The position numbers were made by a program, and so were the translations under genes. A stretch of DNA of 64,000 nt from positions 174,744 through 238,743 of the forward strand of contig NZ_JH376800.1 in assembly GCF_000234095.1 (NCBI RefSeq), written 5' to 3'. The notes below the pieces were generated by a model. It made no database searches. It was given only the letters and a program-made list of their open reading frames with translations, and was not told the origin of the DNA. Of this stretch, positions 54,521 to 64,000 are shown in pieces (the first letter of the stretch is position 1; every line of letters starts with the position of its first letter). This DNA is from Centipeda infelix ATCC 43532 (GTDB lineage Bacteria > Bacillota > Negativicutes > Selenomonadales > Selenomonadaceae).

Positions 54521-54529
54521 ATTATATCA
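54521..54529 (-). promoter_or_regulatory. Extended -10 promoter of the small RNA
   Basis: On the minus strand TGATATAAT (54529-54521), a perfect extended -10 box; a TTACAA about 20 nt upstream is a weak -35. The predicted start, seven bases downstream, is the first paired G of the RNA (54514). Confidence 0.6.
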
Positions 54530-54692
54530 TATTATTTTTGAGAAATTTGTAACCTAAGTCACACAATAAGGAAAAAGCGGTAGTAATAATAAATTTTTGC
54601 CGAGTTTTTTCGTTATAGTTGGAGAGGCTTCGTGGTTTCAAAAAATTTTCCGATAAAGATATTGATAATTGACGTTGTGCGCTGTTCGTGCA

Positions 54693-54721
54693 TTGCTTTT
54701 TTCTGAGGAAAAACGTATAAT
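54693..54721 (+). promoter_or_regulatory. Promoter and hairpin leader of eno
   Basis: TTGCTT (54693-54698), 17-nt spacer, TATAAT (54716-54721). The leader then carries GAATACGCG/CGCGTATTC (about 54733-54761) and AAGGGA/TCCCTTT (about 54763-54779) hairpins before the GAGGAGG ribosome site. These may act on mRNA stability or control. Confidence 0.6.
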
Positions 54722-54787
54722 ATTGAGAAGGAGAATACGCGCGTTTGATTCGCGTATTCGGAAGGGATGCTCCCTTTGTTAGGATGA

Positions 54788-56104
<1,317 letters not shown>

Positions 56105-56123
56105 GATCTTCCATTACGGATGA

Positions 56124-56153
56124 AAAATCCCCCACCGTCGGTGGGGGATTCTT
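56124..56153. terminator. Bidirectional terminator between eno and the nitroreductase
   Basis: AATCCCCCACCG pairs perfectly with CGGTGGGGGATT, sharing a CG-loop, between convergent genes. Confidence 0.9.
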
Positions 56154-56157
56154 GTGT

Positions 56158-56670
56158 TTACAGCACCTCTACAATCTCCACCGCAGGTTTTCGCTGTGTG
56201 TGGCGTGCCGAGGGAACGCCCTTCTCCGTAGCGTACCCGATGGGGAAGATGGCGATGAGGTCATAGTCTGCCATCTGAGGGAATGCCTCCTTGAGTTTCG
56301 GTACGTCGAAATGTCCGACCCATGTTGAACGCAGTCCCTCATTGTGAATGGCGAGCATGATGTAGGTTGCGACGATGCTTGCATCCACGTCGGCGAAGTT
56401 GCGCTCGTCGTATTGCCGCACCCATGCGTCCTCGTTCTTTCCGCCGACGACAAGGAAAACACCCGCGCCGAAGGTGTAGTTCGTTGTCTTCGCAAGCTTT
56501 GCCCGTGCCTCGGGGCTCTCGACTGCCCAAACTTTGAACGGCTGCTTGTTGACTGCGGTGGGGGCAAGGCGTGCCGCCTCGAAAATGCGTCCGAGTGCCT
56601 CGTGTGGGATCTCGCTGTCCGATAGGGAACGGCAGGAGAATCGATCCTGTATGAGTTCATTAAATTCCAT
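56158..56670 (-). CDS. Nitroreductase-family flavoprotein
   Basis: FMN-dependent NAD(P)H oxidoreductase of 170 aa, a typical small nitroreductase. RFSCRSLSDSEIPHEALGRIFEAARLAPTA binds FMN phosphate near the N-terminus. The middle has VDASIVATYIMLAIHNEGLRSTWVG and the end IFPIGYATEKG ... RKPAVEIV. AGGAGGT lies before the ATG at 56670. Physiological substrate not known. Confidence 0.9.
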   Translation of the reverse strand: MEFNELIQDRFSCRSLSDSEIPHEALGRIFEAARLAPTAVNKQPFKVWAVESPEARAKLAKTTNYTFGAGVFLVVGGKNEDAWVRQYDERNFADVDASIVATYIMLAIHNEGLRSTWVGHFDVPKLKEAFPQMADYDLIAIFPIGYATEKGVPSARHTQRKPAVEIVEVL

Positions 56671-56842
56671 AAGATTACCTCCTTACATGAACCTCCTAAA
56701 GTATAGCACAAGTCGGCAGAAATGGGCGGGATTTTTTGGAACATCGCGGTTATATGGAGGAAATCAAACGTGTATCACGAATTACTAATACTGTACAGAT
56801 TTTGTGCCAAGTGTTTTGGCTTGAACCGGAGGGGGACTTTTG

Positions 56843-57685
56843 ATGAAGAAATATATGGCAGCGACATTGACGGCAGCTGTGCTTACGTCGGCCAGCGGCC
56901 TACTCTCACCGACTGTGGAGGCGGGCGGGGTATTCTTCGCGGACGCACCTGTGGTATCCCCTGCGACGACGGCTCCCACAGCGGTTCCGGGCACGCGCCC
57001 GAGCGTCTACATCCCGGGACAGATTACGACGCCGTTCGTGGATCGCGAGCTCACAACCGATGAAAATATGCTGTTCCTTGCGATCGAAAAGGCAGACTAC
57101 AATACGATCCAGTTGATGCTCGATAAGGGCGTTGACATCAACGCCTTCTACACAAAGCGGGGGACAACCCCGCTCGGGCGAGCGCTTGAGAAAAACAATC
57201 GCACGACGATCCAGTTCCTCCTGGAGCGCGGCGCGGATGTGCAGGGCTATGTTTTCCATCGGGATAAAAACCACATGCACTCCTATCTTGTACAGGCGGC
57301 AAAGGACAGCGATCTCACACTCGTGCAGTATCTCCACAACTGGGGTGCGGACATCAACGGGACTTCGTGGGACTATGGATTCGGCTATTTCAACGCGATC
57401 TTTACGCTCAGCTCCTCGGCGGACGACATCAACATCATGCGCTATCTCATCGCACAGGGGATCAATGTGAACTATGCGACGAGTGAGGGCGGCACAACAC
57501 CGCTGATGTACTTTGCAAGGATGTATATTTCCTCGGGTGAGCGCCAGAATCTCCTTAAAATGTTGCTGGATGCGGGCGCGGATCCTACGGTGCGTGATAA
57601 GAATGGAAAGACGGCGGTGGACTACTGCATCGACCGCAATGATCTTGAGAGCGCACGGTTCCTCCAGACGTATGGTATGAGATGA
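56843..57685 (+). CDS. Exported ankyrin-repeat protein
   Basis: A 280-aa protein with a signal peptide (MKKYMAATLTAAVLTSASG, cut near VEAGG), then about five ankyrin repeats from residue 70. These include NTIQLMLDKGVDINAFYTKRG, TPLGRALEKNNRTTIQFLLERGADV, and the last, LLKMLLDAGADPTVRDKNGK. Probably a periplasmic or outer-membrane protein-binding factor; the partner is unknown. The ATG at 56843 follows GGAGGGGG. The M48-TPR gene lies 105 nt downstream behind a terminator. Confidence 0.82.
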   Translation: MKKYMAATLTAAVLTSASGLLSPTVEAGGVFFADAPVVSPATTAPTAVPGTRPSVYIPGQITTPFVDRELTTDENMLFLAIEKADYNTIQLMLDKGVDINAFYTKRGTTPLGRALEKNNRTTIQFLLERGADVQGYVFHRDKNHMHSYLVQAAKDSDLTLVQYLHNWGADINGTSWDYGFGYFNAIFTLSSSADDINIMRYLIAQGINVNYATSEGGTTPLMYFARMYISSGERQNLLKMLLDAGADPTVRDKNGKTAVDYCIDRNDLESARFLQTYGMR

Positions 57686-57700
57686 CGGCATCTATGAGAG

Positions 57701-57731
57701 AGGCACAGGCATTTGTTTGTCTGTGCCTTTT
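57701..57731 (+). terminator. Terminator after the ankyrin gene
   Basis: AGGCACAG pairs with CTGTGCCT around a 12-nt loop, followed by TTT. Confidence 0.75.
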
Positions 57732-57752
57732 CAGTCTGTTTTAGGAAATGTC

Positions 57753-57761
57753 TGTTATACT
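57753..57761 (+). promoter_or_regulatory. Extended -10 promoter of the M48-TPR gene
   Basis: TGTTATACT (57753-57761), about 30 nt before the start codon; no clear -35 box. Confidence 0.45.
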
Positions 57762-57790
57762 GCGTACGCAATAGAAATGTGAGGTGAACG

Positions 57791-59611
57791 ATGCGGAAAA
57801 CAGCGGCAGCAATGCTTTCGGTTCTCGTGATTGCGGCGGCGACACTCTTTCCTTCTGCGCGTGCGGAGGCAATCGACGCGTGGGGAATTGCGGCGCAGGC
57901 ACTCGGTGTGTTTGGCGCGTACCACTCGGCACTCGGTGCGGTGCTCGCGCTCGGCAACGATGTTCACGCACAGGTGCAGAGCGAGCGGCAGGACATTGCG
58001 GAGAACGGACGCGCGCGCAATGCAAACGACATCGCGCTCGTGGATGGCATTATGGAGCGGCTCGTGCGGGACGGCGACTATGTGCTGCGCGTGAACTCGC
58101 TCCCCTTTACATGGGCGCTGACGGATAGCTCTGTCTTTAACGCTGCCTGCTACCCGACGGACTACGTAACGATCAATCGAGGGCTCATTCGCGGTCTCGG
58201 CGGCAACGTGGACGAGATTGCCGCCGTGCTCGGGCATGAGATGACGCACGGGCTGCGCCAGCACAGCGCGCACAACTATGCAAAGGCGGCGGCGCAATTC
58301 TATGGGATGAGCTTTCTCAATATGAATTTCGGTCTGATGGACTGGAATAAGCTGAATGCTCTCGTGGGGTATTCCGTTGCAAAAAATGTAACGCTCCCTA
58401 CAGAGTACGAGGCGGACGAGGGCGGCTTCCGCATCATGACGAGTGCGGGTTTCAACCCCGGCGGCGGTGCGGCGGCGATGGCACGGATGGGCTACTATCT
58501 GACGTATGTGACACAGGATCTCCAGGAGTATCAGGATCCGACGCAGAAGGATCTGCCGCAGGATGATTTCTCGGATCACCCCGCGACGGAGCGGCGCGAG
58601 GAAAAGCTCGCGGGCTTTATGACGGACTACAGCGCGGGTCATGTGACTGTCGCCGACCGCAAGACGGTCTGCATTGACGGGACGCCCCTCCTCACAGTGA
58701 CATGGACGGATGAGGACTATGACAACAGCCCCGAGAATGCCTACCTCGTCGCAGGTGCGCTCGCACGTGCCTTTCATGACTGCGACCGCGCAGAGGACTG
58801 GCAGATTGCCCTAACGCGGGATGGCGGTGCGACGATCAGCGGCGACCCACGCGTGAATGAGCTCCTCGTATTTTTCCTCGCAAAGGAAAAGGCGGGGGTA
58901 CTTCTGCAAACGCTTGTTCATGATGCCTATGCACGCGAGGCGGTAAGCGGCGCACGGGAGAAGCTGCACGCGGCGGAGAAGGCGCGTGCGGACGCGCGCA
59001 CGGCAGAACGCGCGGCGGTGGAGAATGCCGACGCAAAGGCGGTCAGGAAGATGCGCGAGAACAGCGATGCCTACAGCGACTACGGCGACAGCACGCGTGC
59101 GCTCATGCTGATGGAGCGTGTCTTTGCCTCGCCCAACGATGACAGTCGTGCGCAGAGCCATGTTATCCGTGCGCGTGCCTATGCCGTGCAGGGCGACTGG
59201 GAGAAGGCACGTGCAGATGCGGACAAGGGCGTTGCGGACGATCCAAAGGATGTGCTGACGTGGCTGAACCGCAGTGATGTGCGCCGTATGCGCGGCGACC
59301 GCGAAGGTGCACTTGCCGATGCGTTGAAGGCGATCGAGACAGACGCGAAGAATCCATATGGCTATCTGATTGCGGCCGAGCTCTGTGACGAGATGGAGCA
59401 GTCGCAGGAGGCGCAGGAGTATTTCAAGAAACTCTACGGTGTCGAGCCAAAGGCACTCGAACGCATTCCCGACGAATACCTCGAAGCCGTGGACAAGCGA
59501 GCCTATGAGAAGCGGATGAAGGACAAGGCGAAGGTGCGTGCGGAGCGCGAGAAGGAAATACGGGAAAAATTGCAAGAAAAAAGCCGCCCGGTGGACGGCA
59601 ATATGAAGTGA
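57791..59611 (+). CDS. Exported M48-family zinc metalloprotease with TPR repeats
   Basis: A 606-aa protein with a signal peptide (residues 1-27, cut after ARAEA). The zinc site HEMTH is at 149-153, and the third ligand Glu in EYEADEGG at about 205-212. Roughly from residue 360 an Ala/Glu-rich coiled part leads to TPR repeats (ALMLMERVFASPNDD, NRSDVRRMRGDREGALADALKAIE). The layout resembles BepA/YfgC of the periplasm, which helps in outer-membrane protein assembly or quality control. This fits a diderm Firmicute. Substrate unknown. Confidence 0.85.
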   Translation: MRKTAAAMLSVLVIAAATLFPSARAEAIDAWGIAAQALGVFGAYHSALGAVLALGNDVHAQVQSERQDIAENGRARNANDIALVDGIMERLVRDGDYVLRVNSLPFTWALTDSSVFNAACYPTDYVTINRGLIRGLGGNVDEIAAVLGHEMTHGLRQHSAHNYAKAAAQFYGMSFLNMNFGLMDWNKLNALVGYSVAKNVTLPTEYEADEGGFRIMTSAGFNPGGGAAAMARMGYYLTYVTQDLQEYQDPTQKDLPQDDFSDHPATERREEKLAGFMTDYSAGHVTVADRKTVCIDGTPLLTVTWTDEDYDNSPENAYLVAGALARAFHDCDRAEDWQIALTRDGGATISGDPRVNELLVFFLAKEKAGVLLQTLVHDAYAREAVSGAREKLHAAEKARADARTAERAAVENADAKAVRKMRENSDAYSDYGDSTRALMLMERVFASPNDDSRAQSHVIRARAYAVQGDWEKARADADKGVADDPKDVLTWLNRSDVRRMRGDREGALADALKAIETDAKNPYGYLIAAELCDEMEQSQEAQEYFKKLYGVEPKALERIPDEYLEAVDKRAYEKRMKDKAKVRAEREKEIREKLQEKSRPVDGNMK

Positions 59612-59617
59612 AGGAGT

Positions 59618-59650
59618 GACTGTTGCACGAAAAATGTGCAGCAGTCTTTT
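59618..59650 (+). terminator. Terminator after the M48-TPR gene
   Basis: GACTGTTGCAC pairs with GTGCAGCAGTC (one G-U-type change) and is followed by five T. It shares the CTGYTGCACGAA core with terminators at 40049 and 50712. Confidence 0.85.
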
Positions 59651-59723
59651 TCGTCTGTTAGAGGGGGGTTACCATTCTGCGCCACAGCGCGTAGCAGAGC
59701 GTTTCGTACTTTGTCATATGTCC

Positions 59724-60980
59724 TTACTGCGCCTTTTCATAGGCAAGAGCGATGAGTGCCATCGTCAGCTCGTAGGATTTGCGCAGGGAGGGGATTGGCA
59801 GGAACTCACAGTTTGAGTGGAAGTTGAGACCGCCCGTGAAGTAGTTCGGCGTGAGAATTCCCTTCGTCGAAATGAAGGAGCCGTCCGTGCCGCCGCGCAT
59901 GGCGATGGTGTTGGGCTCGATGCCGAGCCTTCTCATTGCCTCGTAGATGTTGTCGATGGCCTGACGATTCTCATCGGTCACGGCATCGGCGATGTTGCCG
60001 TAGGTATCCTCGATCGTATAGGTGACGCGGCAGCGCGGCTCTAACGCACGCAGTTTCTCGACGTTGGCGGCGATGAGGCGTTTGCGCTCCTCGTAGCGTG
60101 CCTTGTCGTGGTCACGGATGTTCAGATCGACGGTTGCCGTCGTCGGATTGGAGCGGATGCTTTGACACCAGATATAGCCCTCCGTCCCTTCCGTACACTC
60201 CGGTGTCTCTCTGCGGTCAAAGAGATTGACGAAATCCACGGCAAGCAGCGTCGGGTTGACGAGCACCCCCTTCGCGTTCATCGGATGTGCGCTCACACCC
60301 TGTATCGTAACGGTCGCCGAACCCGCGTTAAATGTCTCGTAGACGACCTCGCCAAGGGCGCAGCAGTCGATGGTGTAGGCGTAGTCAACAGGGAACTTCG
60401 TAAAATCCATATTCTTTGAGCCCCAAAGCCCGCATTCCTCATCGGGGACAAAGGCGATGTACAGATCGCCGTGCCGCAGGGCAGGATCGCCTACGAGCGT
60501 ATCAAGTGCGGTCATGATGTTTGCAATCGCCGCTTTGTTGTCCGCACCGAGGACACTCGTGCCGTCGGTGACAATCAGCTCCTGCCCGACATAGGGCGCA
60601 AGCTCAGGGTGCTCTGCCGACCGCATGACGATGTTTTGCTCCGCGTTCAGTACGATGTCGCCGCCCTCGTAGCGGATGCGCTGCGGCTTTACAACAGGGC
60701 TGAGAGAGACATCGACCGTGTCCAGATGGGCACAGAACCCGATCGCAGGAACATGCGGTGCATCGGGCGGAAGATTGGCGGGCAGATGCGCTGTCAGGAC
60801 GCATTTATCACTCAGGGATATATCGTTCAACCCAAGTTCCAAAAGTTCTTTTTGGAGGAGGCGTGCCATATCCCATTGCTCCTCGGTGCTTGGGACGACC
60901 TTTCCACCGTTCGCCTTGCTCTCGGATGGGACACGGACATAACGGAGAAAGCGTTCGATGAGGGTTTCTTCAATTTTCAT
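59724..60980 (-). CDS. pepT: Peptidase T (tripeptide aminopeptidase)
   Basis: M20-family zinc enzyme that removes the N-terminal residue from tripeptides in the cytoplasm. 418 aa. IGFCAHLDTVD holds the first metal ligand, DGTSVLGADNKAAIANIM the second, VPDEECGLWGSKNMDF the catalytic Glu pair and GGTDGSFISTKGI the C-terminal ligand side. The AbgT-like transporter gene lies just upstream on the same strand (12 nt), so they form an operon for peptide use. Confidence 0.95.
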   Translation of the reverse strand: MKIEETLIERFLRYVRVPSESKANGGKVVPSTEEQWDMARLLQKELLELGLNDISLSDKCVLTAHLPANLPPDAPHVPAIGFCAHLDTVDVSLSPVVKPQRIRYEGGDIVLNAEQNIVMRSAEHPELAPYVGQELIVTDGTSVLGADNKAAIANIMTALDTLVGDPALRHGDLYIAFVPDEECGLWGSKNMDFTKFPVDYAYTIDCCALGEVVYETFNAGSATVTIQGVSAHPMNAKGVLVNPTLLAVDFVNLFDRRETPECTEGTEGYIWCQSIRSNPTTATVDLNIRDHDKARYEERKRLIAANVEKLRALEPRCRVTYTIEDTYGNIADAVTDENRQAIDNIYEAMRRLGIEPNTIAMRGGTDGSFISTKGILTPNYFTGGLNFHSNCEFLPIPSLRKSYELTMALIALAYEKAQ

Positions 60981-60992
60981 TGGATTCTCTCC

Positions 60993-62561
60993 TTAGAACA
61001 TCACGCGCGGGTACACATAGTCTGCCTGAAAGCCGAGCGGGATATTGAGCCACCAGAAAATGTAGAGCATGATCGTCAGCGTGATGAGCAGCGTGATGGT
61101 GTACGGCAGCATGAGCGAGCTGAGTGTACCGACACCGGTGTTTTTGTAGTATTTTTGGCAGTAGACAATAATGAGTGGATAGAATGCGAACATCGGCGTG
61201 CAGACATTGACCGCAGAGTCGCTGACGCGGAATGCCGCCTGTGTCAGCTCCGGTGCGATGCCGACCGCCATTAGCATCGGGACGAAGATCGGCGCGAGGA
61301 TCGCCCACTTTGCGGAGGCGGATGTGATGATGAGGTTCAGCATACCGACGAAGAGAATGATGCCGAAGATCGTCACCTGCGGCGGCAGCGCGAGTGATTT
61401 GAGGAACTCTGCGCCCGCAATGGCGATGAGTGCACCGATGTTGGATGCGCCGAACACATACATGAACTGCGCGGCAAAGAAGTAGAATACGATGAGCTGA
61501 ATGAGCGTCTTGGTGATCTCCTCCATGGACTTTGTAAAGTCTTTGGAACTGCGGAATTTACCGCTGATGATGCCGTAGACGACACCGGTTGCTGCCGCAA
61601 GAAGGAAGATGATCGCGACAATGGACTGCATGACAGGTGCTTTGAAGCTGGCTATGTTGCCGGATGGATCACGCAAAAGTGAGTCGGCGGGGAGAAGCGC
61701 GAGCACAAGCCCGACGAGCAGCAGGATGAGCACGAAGCTCGCGATGTAGAATGCACGGTTTTCCTGCGGTGTGATGGAAAAATCCTGCGCGGGAATGTCG
61801 ATGTCATCGTCTACAGGACACGCTTTGCGACACCAAGGTTCGACGACGCGCTCTGTCACCCACCAACAGCCGGCGATGACGATGAAGGTCGAGCCGAATG
61901 CGTAGAAGTAATTGCACAGTACATTGACCTCGTAGGTCGGGTCAATGATCTGCGCCGCCATCTGTGTAAATCCCTGAATGACGGGGTCGATTGCCGACGG
62001 CGTGTAGTTGGCGGCAAAAGCACCCGCAATGCCGGCGAACGAGGCTCCAATGCCAGCGAGCGGATGCTTGCCCGTTGCATAGAACATATATGCAGCGATT
62101 GGTATGATAATCATGTATCCTGAGTCCGGCGCGAGATGACTGATCATGCCGACGAGGATTACAATGGGCGTGATGAGCGTCTTCGGCGTGACGGAGAGGA
62201 TCTTTTTCAGCCCCGTGTTGATGTAGCCCGAGCCATCCGCTATGCCAATGCCGAGCGTCGCCACAATGACCATCCCGAGCGGGGGGAAGCCTGTATAGTT
62301 CGTCACCATCTTTGTGAGGAGTGTCACGAGTGAGGCAGGACTCAGCATGTTGGTGACCTCAATCGGTGCCCCCGTCGATGGATGCACATAGTCAAAGTGC
62401 ATCTGGGATAAAATTGCAGATGCGATGCAGGTGATGACGAAGGCGCAGATGAAAAGCATGGTGATATCAGGAATCCGATTGCCCATCCGCTCAATCCATC
62501 CGAGAATACCGCCGACCTCCTGTTTGTGCGGCAATGTGCCGCTCTGTGATTCATTTGGCAT
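60993..62561 (-). CDS. abgT: AbgT-family transporter
   Basis: Inner-membrane carrier of 522 aa with about ten to eleven spans, of the family that imports p-aminobenzoyl-glutamate (or in some members exports sulfonamides). Typical parts are IERMGNRIPDITMLFICAF at the N-terminus, PDSGYMIIIPIAAYMFYATGKHPLAG and TSASAKWAILAPIFVPMLM. Start set at 62561 since GGAGGG precedes that ATG and upstream codons are not family-like. Paired with pepT, which suggests the cargo may be small peptides; this is inference. Confidence 0.88.
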   Translation of the reverse strand: MPNESQSGTLPHKQEVGGILGWIERMGNRIPDITMLFICAFVITCIASAILSQMHFDYVHPSTGAPIEVTNMLSPASLVTLLTKMVTNYTGFPPLGMVIVATLGIGIADGSGYINTGLKKILSVTPKTLITPIVILVGMISHLAPDSGYMIIIPIAAYMFYATGKHPLAGIGASFAGIAGAFAANYTPSAIDPVIQGFTQMAAQIIDPTYEVNVLCNYFYAFGSTFIVIAGCWWVTERVVEPWCRKACPVDDDIDIPAQDFSITPQENRAFYIASFVLILLLVGLVLALLPADSLLRDPSGNIASFKAPVMQSIVAIIFLLAAATGVVYGIISGKFRSSKDFTKSMEEITKTLIQLIVFYFFAAQFMYVFGASNIGALIAIAGAEFLKSLALPPQVTIFGIILFVGMLNLIITSASAKWAILAPIFVPMLMAVGIAPELTQAAFRVSDSAVNVCTPMFAFYPLIIVYCQKYYKNTGVGTLSSLMLPYTITLLITLTIMLYIFWWLNIPLGFQADYVYPRVMF

Positions 62562-62718
62562 ACATATCCCTCCTGTAGAGCTGCCCGTCCTTCGATAACC
62601 GCACGGGTGATAGAAGACTGGGAAAACAAAACATTTAAGGAATATTTCGACAGGAATAGAGAAACTCCTTTTCAAAGAATGTGAATACAATAACAAGGTG
62701 ATTTCATTTCTGTGCTTC

Positions 62719-62748
62719 TTGCAATCCGTTTTGCCCTTGTGATAGAAT
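62719..62748 (+). promoter_or_regulatory. Promoter of the MFS gene
   Basis: TTGCAA (62719-62724), 18-nt spacer, TAGAAT (62743-62748) with TGA in front (extended -10). Confidence 0.55.
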
Positions 62749-62799
62749 GGCAAAAGTTTTTCGCGTCGTGGGGACGGCGCATCTATGGAGGAATGGGAT

Positions 62800-63957
62800 A
62801 TGACGGATGTCGGAGAGCGCAAGCGGGTGATCGGGGATCGCGAGGCAAACGCAACGCGTGCATTTTTCTTTATCGGAGGATTCGGATCGGCCTCGTGGGC
62901 ACCGCTCGTACCTGTGCTGCGCGAGCGGCTTGCCATTGGTGATGATGTGCTGGGGCTCCTGCTGCTGTGCATCGGCATCGGTTCGCTCGCGACGATGCCG
63001 CTCTCGGGTGCACTCTCGGCGCGTCTCGGCTGCCGCCGCGTACTCGTGGCGGCGGGCGTCCTATACGCAGGTGTGCTGCTGTCGGTCTGTTTGGTGAATG
63101 ACTTTTGGATCGCTGTGCCCATCATCTTTGTATTCGGTGCGCTGATGGGCTGTATTGATGTCGTCATCAATGTCGCAGCGGTCATTGTGGAGAAGGAGAT
63201 CGGTCGGCGCATCATGAGCGGTATGCATGCGTTTTGGAGCCTAGGCGGCTTCGTCGGTGCCGGCCTGTACGGCGTGTGGGTCGGTATCCTCGGATTGACG
63301 GCGTTTCAGTCCACGGCAATCGCATCGGCACTGATCCTCGTACTTACGGCATTTTTTGGCAGACACCTGATCCCCTACGGTGGGGGCGGCGGTTCGCTGA
63401 TCGCGATTCCGCGCGGCATCGTCGTGTTCGTCGGCATTACGGCGTTTATTGCGTTTCTCAGCGAGGGCGCAGTGATGGATTGGAGCGGTGTCTACCTGAC
63501 GACGGTGCGCGGCATGGATCTCTCTCTCGCGGGCGTGGGGTTCTCCGTGTTTTCGGGGGCGATGCTCCTCATGCGCTTCCTCGGTGACCGTGTTGTGCTG
63601 CGCATCGGACAGTGTCCCGTTGCCGTCGGCGGTGCGCTCCTCACATTTGTCGGGATTCTGCTCGTCATGTTCGCGCCCGTGGATGCGCTCCTCTATCTCG
63701 GTTTCTTCGCCATCGGCATCGGCAGTGCGAACATCGTGCCTGTTTTCTTTTCGCTGATGGGGCGGCAGACTGTCATGCCCATCGGTACGGCGGTCTCCGC
63801 CGTCAGCACAATGGGCTACCTCGGTATTCTCGCAGGTCCTGCCGCGATCGGATTCGTCTCCTCGGCGACAAATCTCATGACTGCGTTCGGGATGCTCGCT
63901 GCACTCAGCCTCGTTCAGGCCTTCGTCGGTTTCTATGTGTTCCGCAGGATGGCCTGA
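62800..63957 (+). CDS. Major facilitator superfamily transporter
   Basis: A 385-aa carrier with 12 predicted spans. The MFS loop motif between spans 2 and 3 is GALSARLGCRRVL, and a matching one in the second half is RFLGDRVVLRIG. It looks like the FucP/YbjJ-like group of small MFS proteins, but no substrate can be named. ATG 62800 is preferred over 62785 since the GGAGG ribosome site overlaps the earlier ATG. Last gene in the window; the 43 remaining bases hold the left arm of what may be a terminator. Confidence 0.83.
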   Translation: MTDVGERKRVIGDREANATRAFFFIGGFGSASWAPLVPVLRERLAIGDDVLGLLLLCIGIGSLATMPLSGALSARLGCRRVLVAAGVLYAGVLLSVCLVNDFWIAVPIIFVFGALMGCIDVVINVAAVIVEKEIGRRIMSGMHAFWSLGGFVGAGLYGVWVGILGLTAFQSTAIASALILVLTAFFGRHLIPYGGGGGSLIAIPRGIVVFVGITAFIAFLSEGAVMDWSGVYLTTVRGMDLSLAGVGFSVFSGAMLLMRFLGDRVVLRIGQCPVAVGGALLTFVGILLVMFAPVDALLYLGFFAIGIGSANIVPVFFSLMGRQTVMPIGTAVSAVSTMGYLGILAGPAAIGFVSSATNLMTAFGMLAALSLVQAFVGFYVFRRMA

Positions 63958-64000
63958 CGGCTGGTTGAAAATACACATGAAAAAACGCCATCCGTATGGA

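Overview
This 64 kb window reads like the chromosome of a diderm Firmicute of the class Negativicutes, most likely an oral or rumen Selenomonas/Centipeda-type organism. The assignment rests on recognised protein families, not on a database search. Housekeeping genes are GC-rich (by eye well above 50%). A secretin implies an outer membrane, while the gap-pgk-tpiA-gpmI and secG-esterase-rnr-smpB gene orders are typical of Firmicutes. No rRNA, tRNA, tmRNA or CRISPR array was found.

Region 1 (1-18641) is one long, co-directional surface-polysaccharide cluster. It holds the 3' part of a WbaP-like initiating sugar-phosphate transferase, four glycosyltransferases (one frameshifted in an A8 run), a WecC-like UDP-ManNAc dehydrogenase, a SAM methyltransferase, a two-domain oxidoreductase, a CapK-like adenylate-forming enzyme, a Wzx-type flippase, a FemAB/GNAT-like acyltransferase, a NodB-like deacetylase carrying a G10 run, a heparinase II/III-like lyase and an NDP-sugar 4-epimerase. 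Several genes are AT-rich islands between GC-rich ones, so the cluster looks mosaic and partly acquired. Runs of 8-10 identical bases inside several genes suggest phase variation.

Region 2 (18650-27300) has a fused nucleotidyltransferase-HEPN-like protein whose frame runs on antisense into mtnA. Then come mtnA and a class II aldolase (a probable MTA/5'-deoxyadenosine salvage pair), the glycolytic operon gap-pgk-tpiA-gpmI and a TM2-domain protein. Region 3 (27400-41210) holds a DUF1232 protein with topB, a DEAD-box helicase, a CorC-like membrane protein with a eukaryote-type hexokinase, secG-est-rnr-smpB, an amino-acid permease, a zinc-ribbon membrane protein and a DUF488 protein. Region 4 (41240-50650) holds nhaC, an IS30-family transposase remnant, a chemoreceptor, two tandem AEC carriers, and pgm and pgi. 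Region 5 (50650-64000) holds an orphan GspC-like/secretin pair with a NarL-type response regulator, a ZIP transporter, a candidate structured small RNA on the minus strand, eno, a nitroreductase, ankyrin and M48-TPR envelope proteins, pepT-abgT and an MFS carrier.

Together the central genes cover most of glycolysis (hexokinase, Pgi, GapA, Pgk, TpiA, GpmI, Eno) and sugar-phosphate entry to cell-surface glycan synthesis (Pgm/Pmm feeding the EPS cluster). Intergenic regions are rich in palindromic dispersed repeats. These include a GC-rich hairpin module in about six copies, a longer structured repeat whose two copies show compensatory base changes, a MITE-like element with terminal inverted repeats, and a family of terminators sharing one hairpin core.

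The most novel-looking item is a likely small RNA at 54323-54514 (minus strand). It has an extended -10 promoter whose predicted start is exactly the first base of a long stem, four hairpins, five unpaired UCCC motifs including an anti-Shine-Dalgarno-like UCCUCCCC, and an intrinsic terminator.
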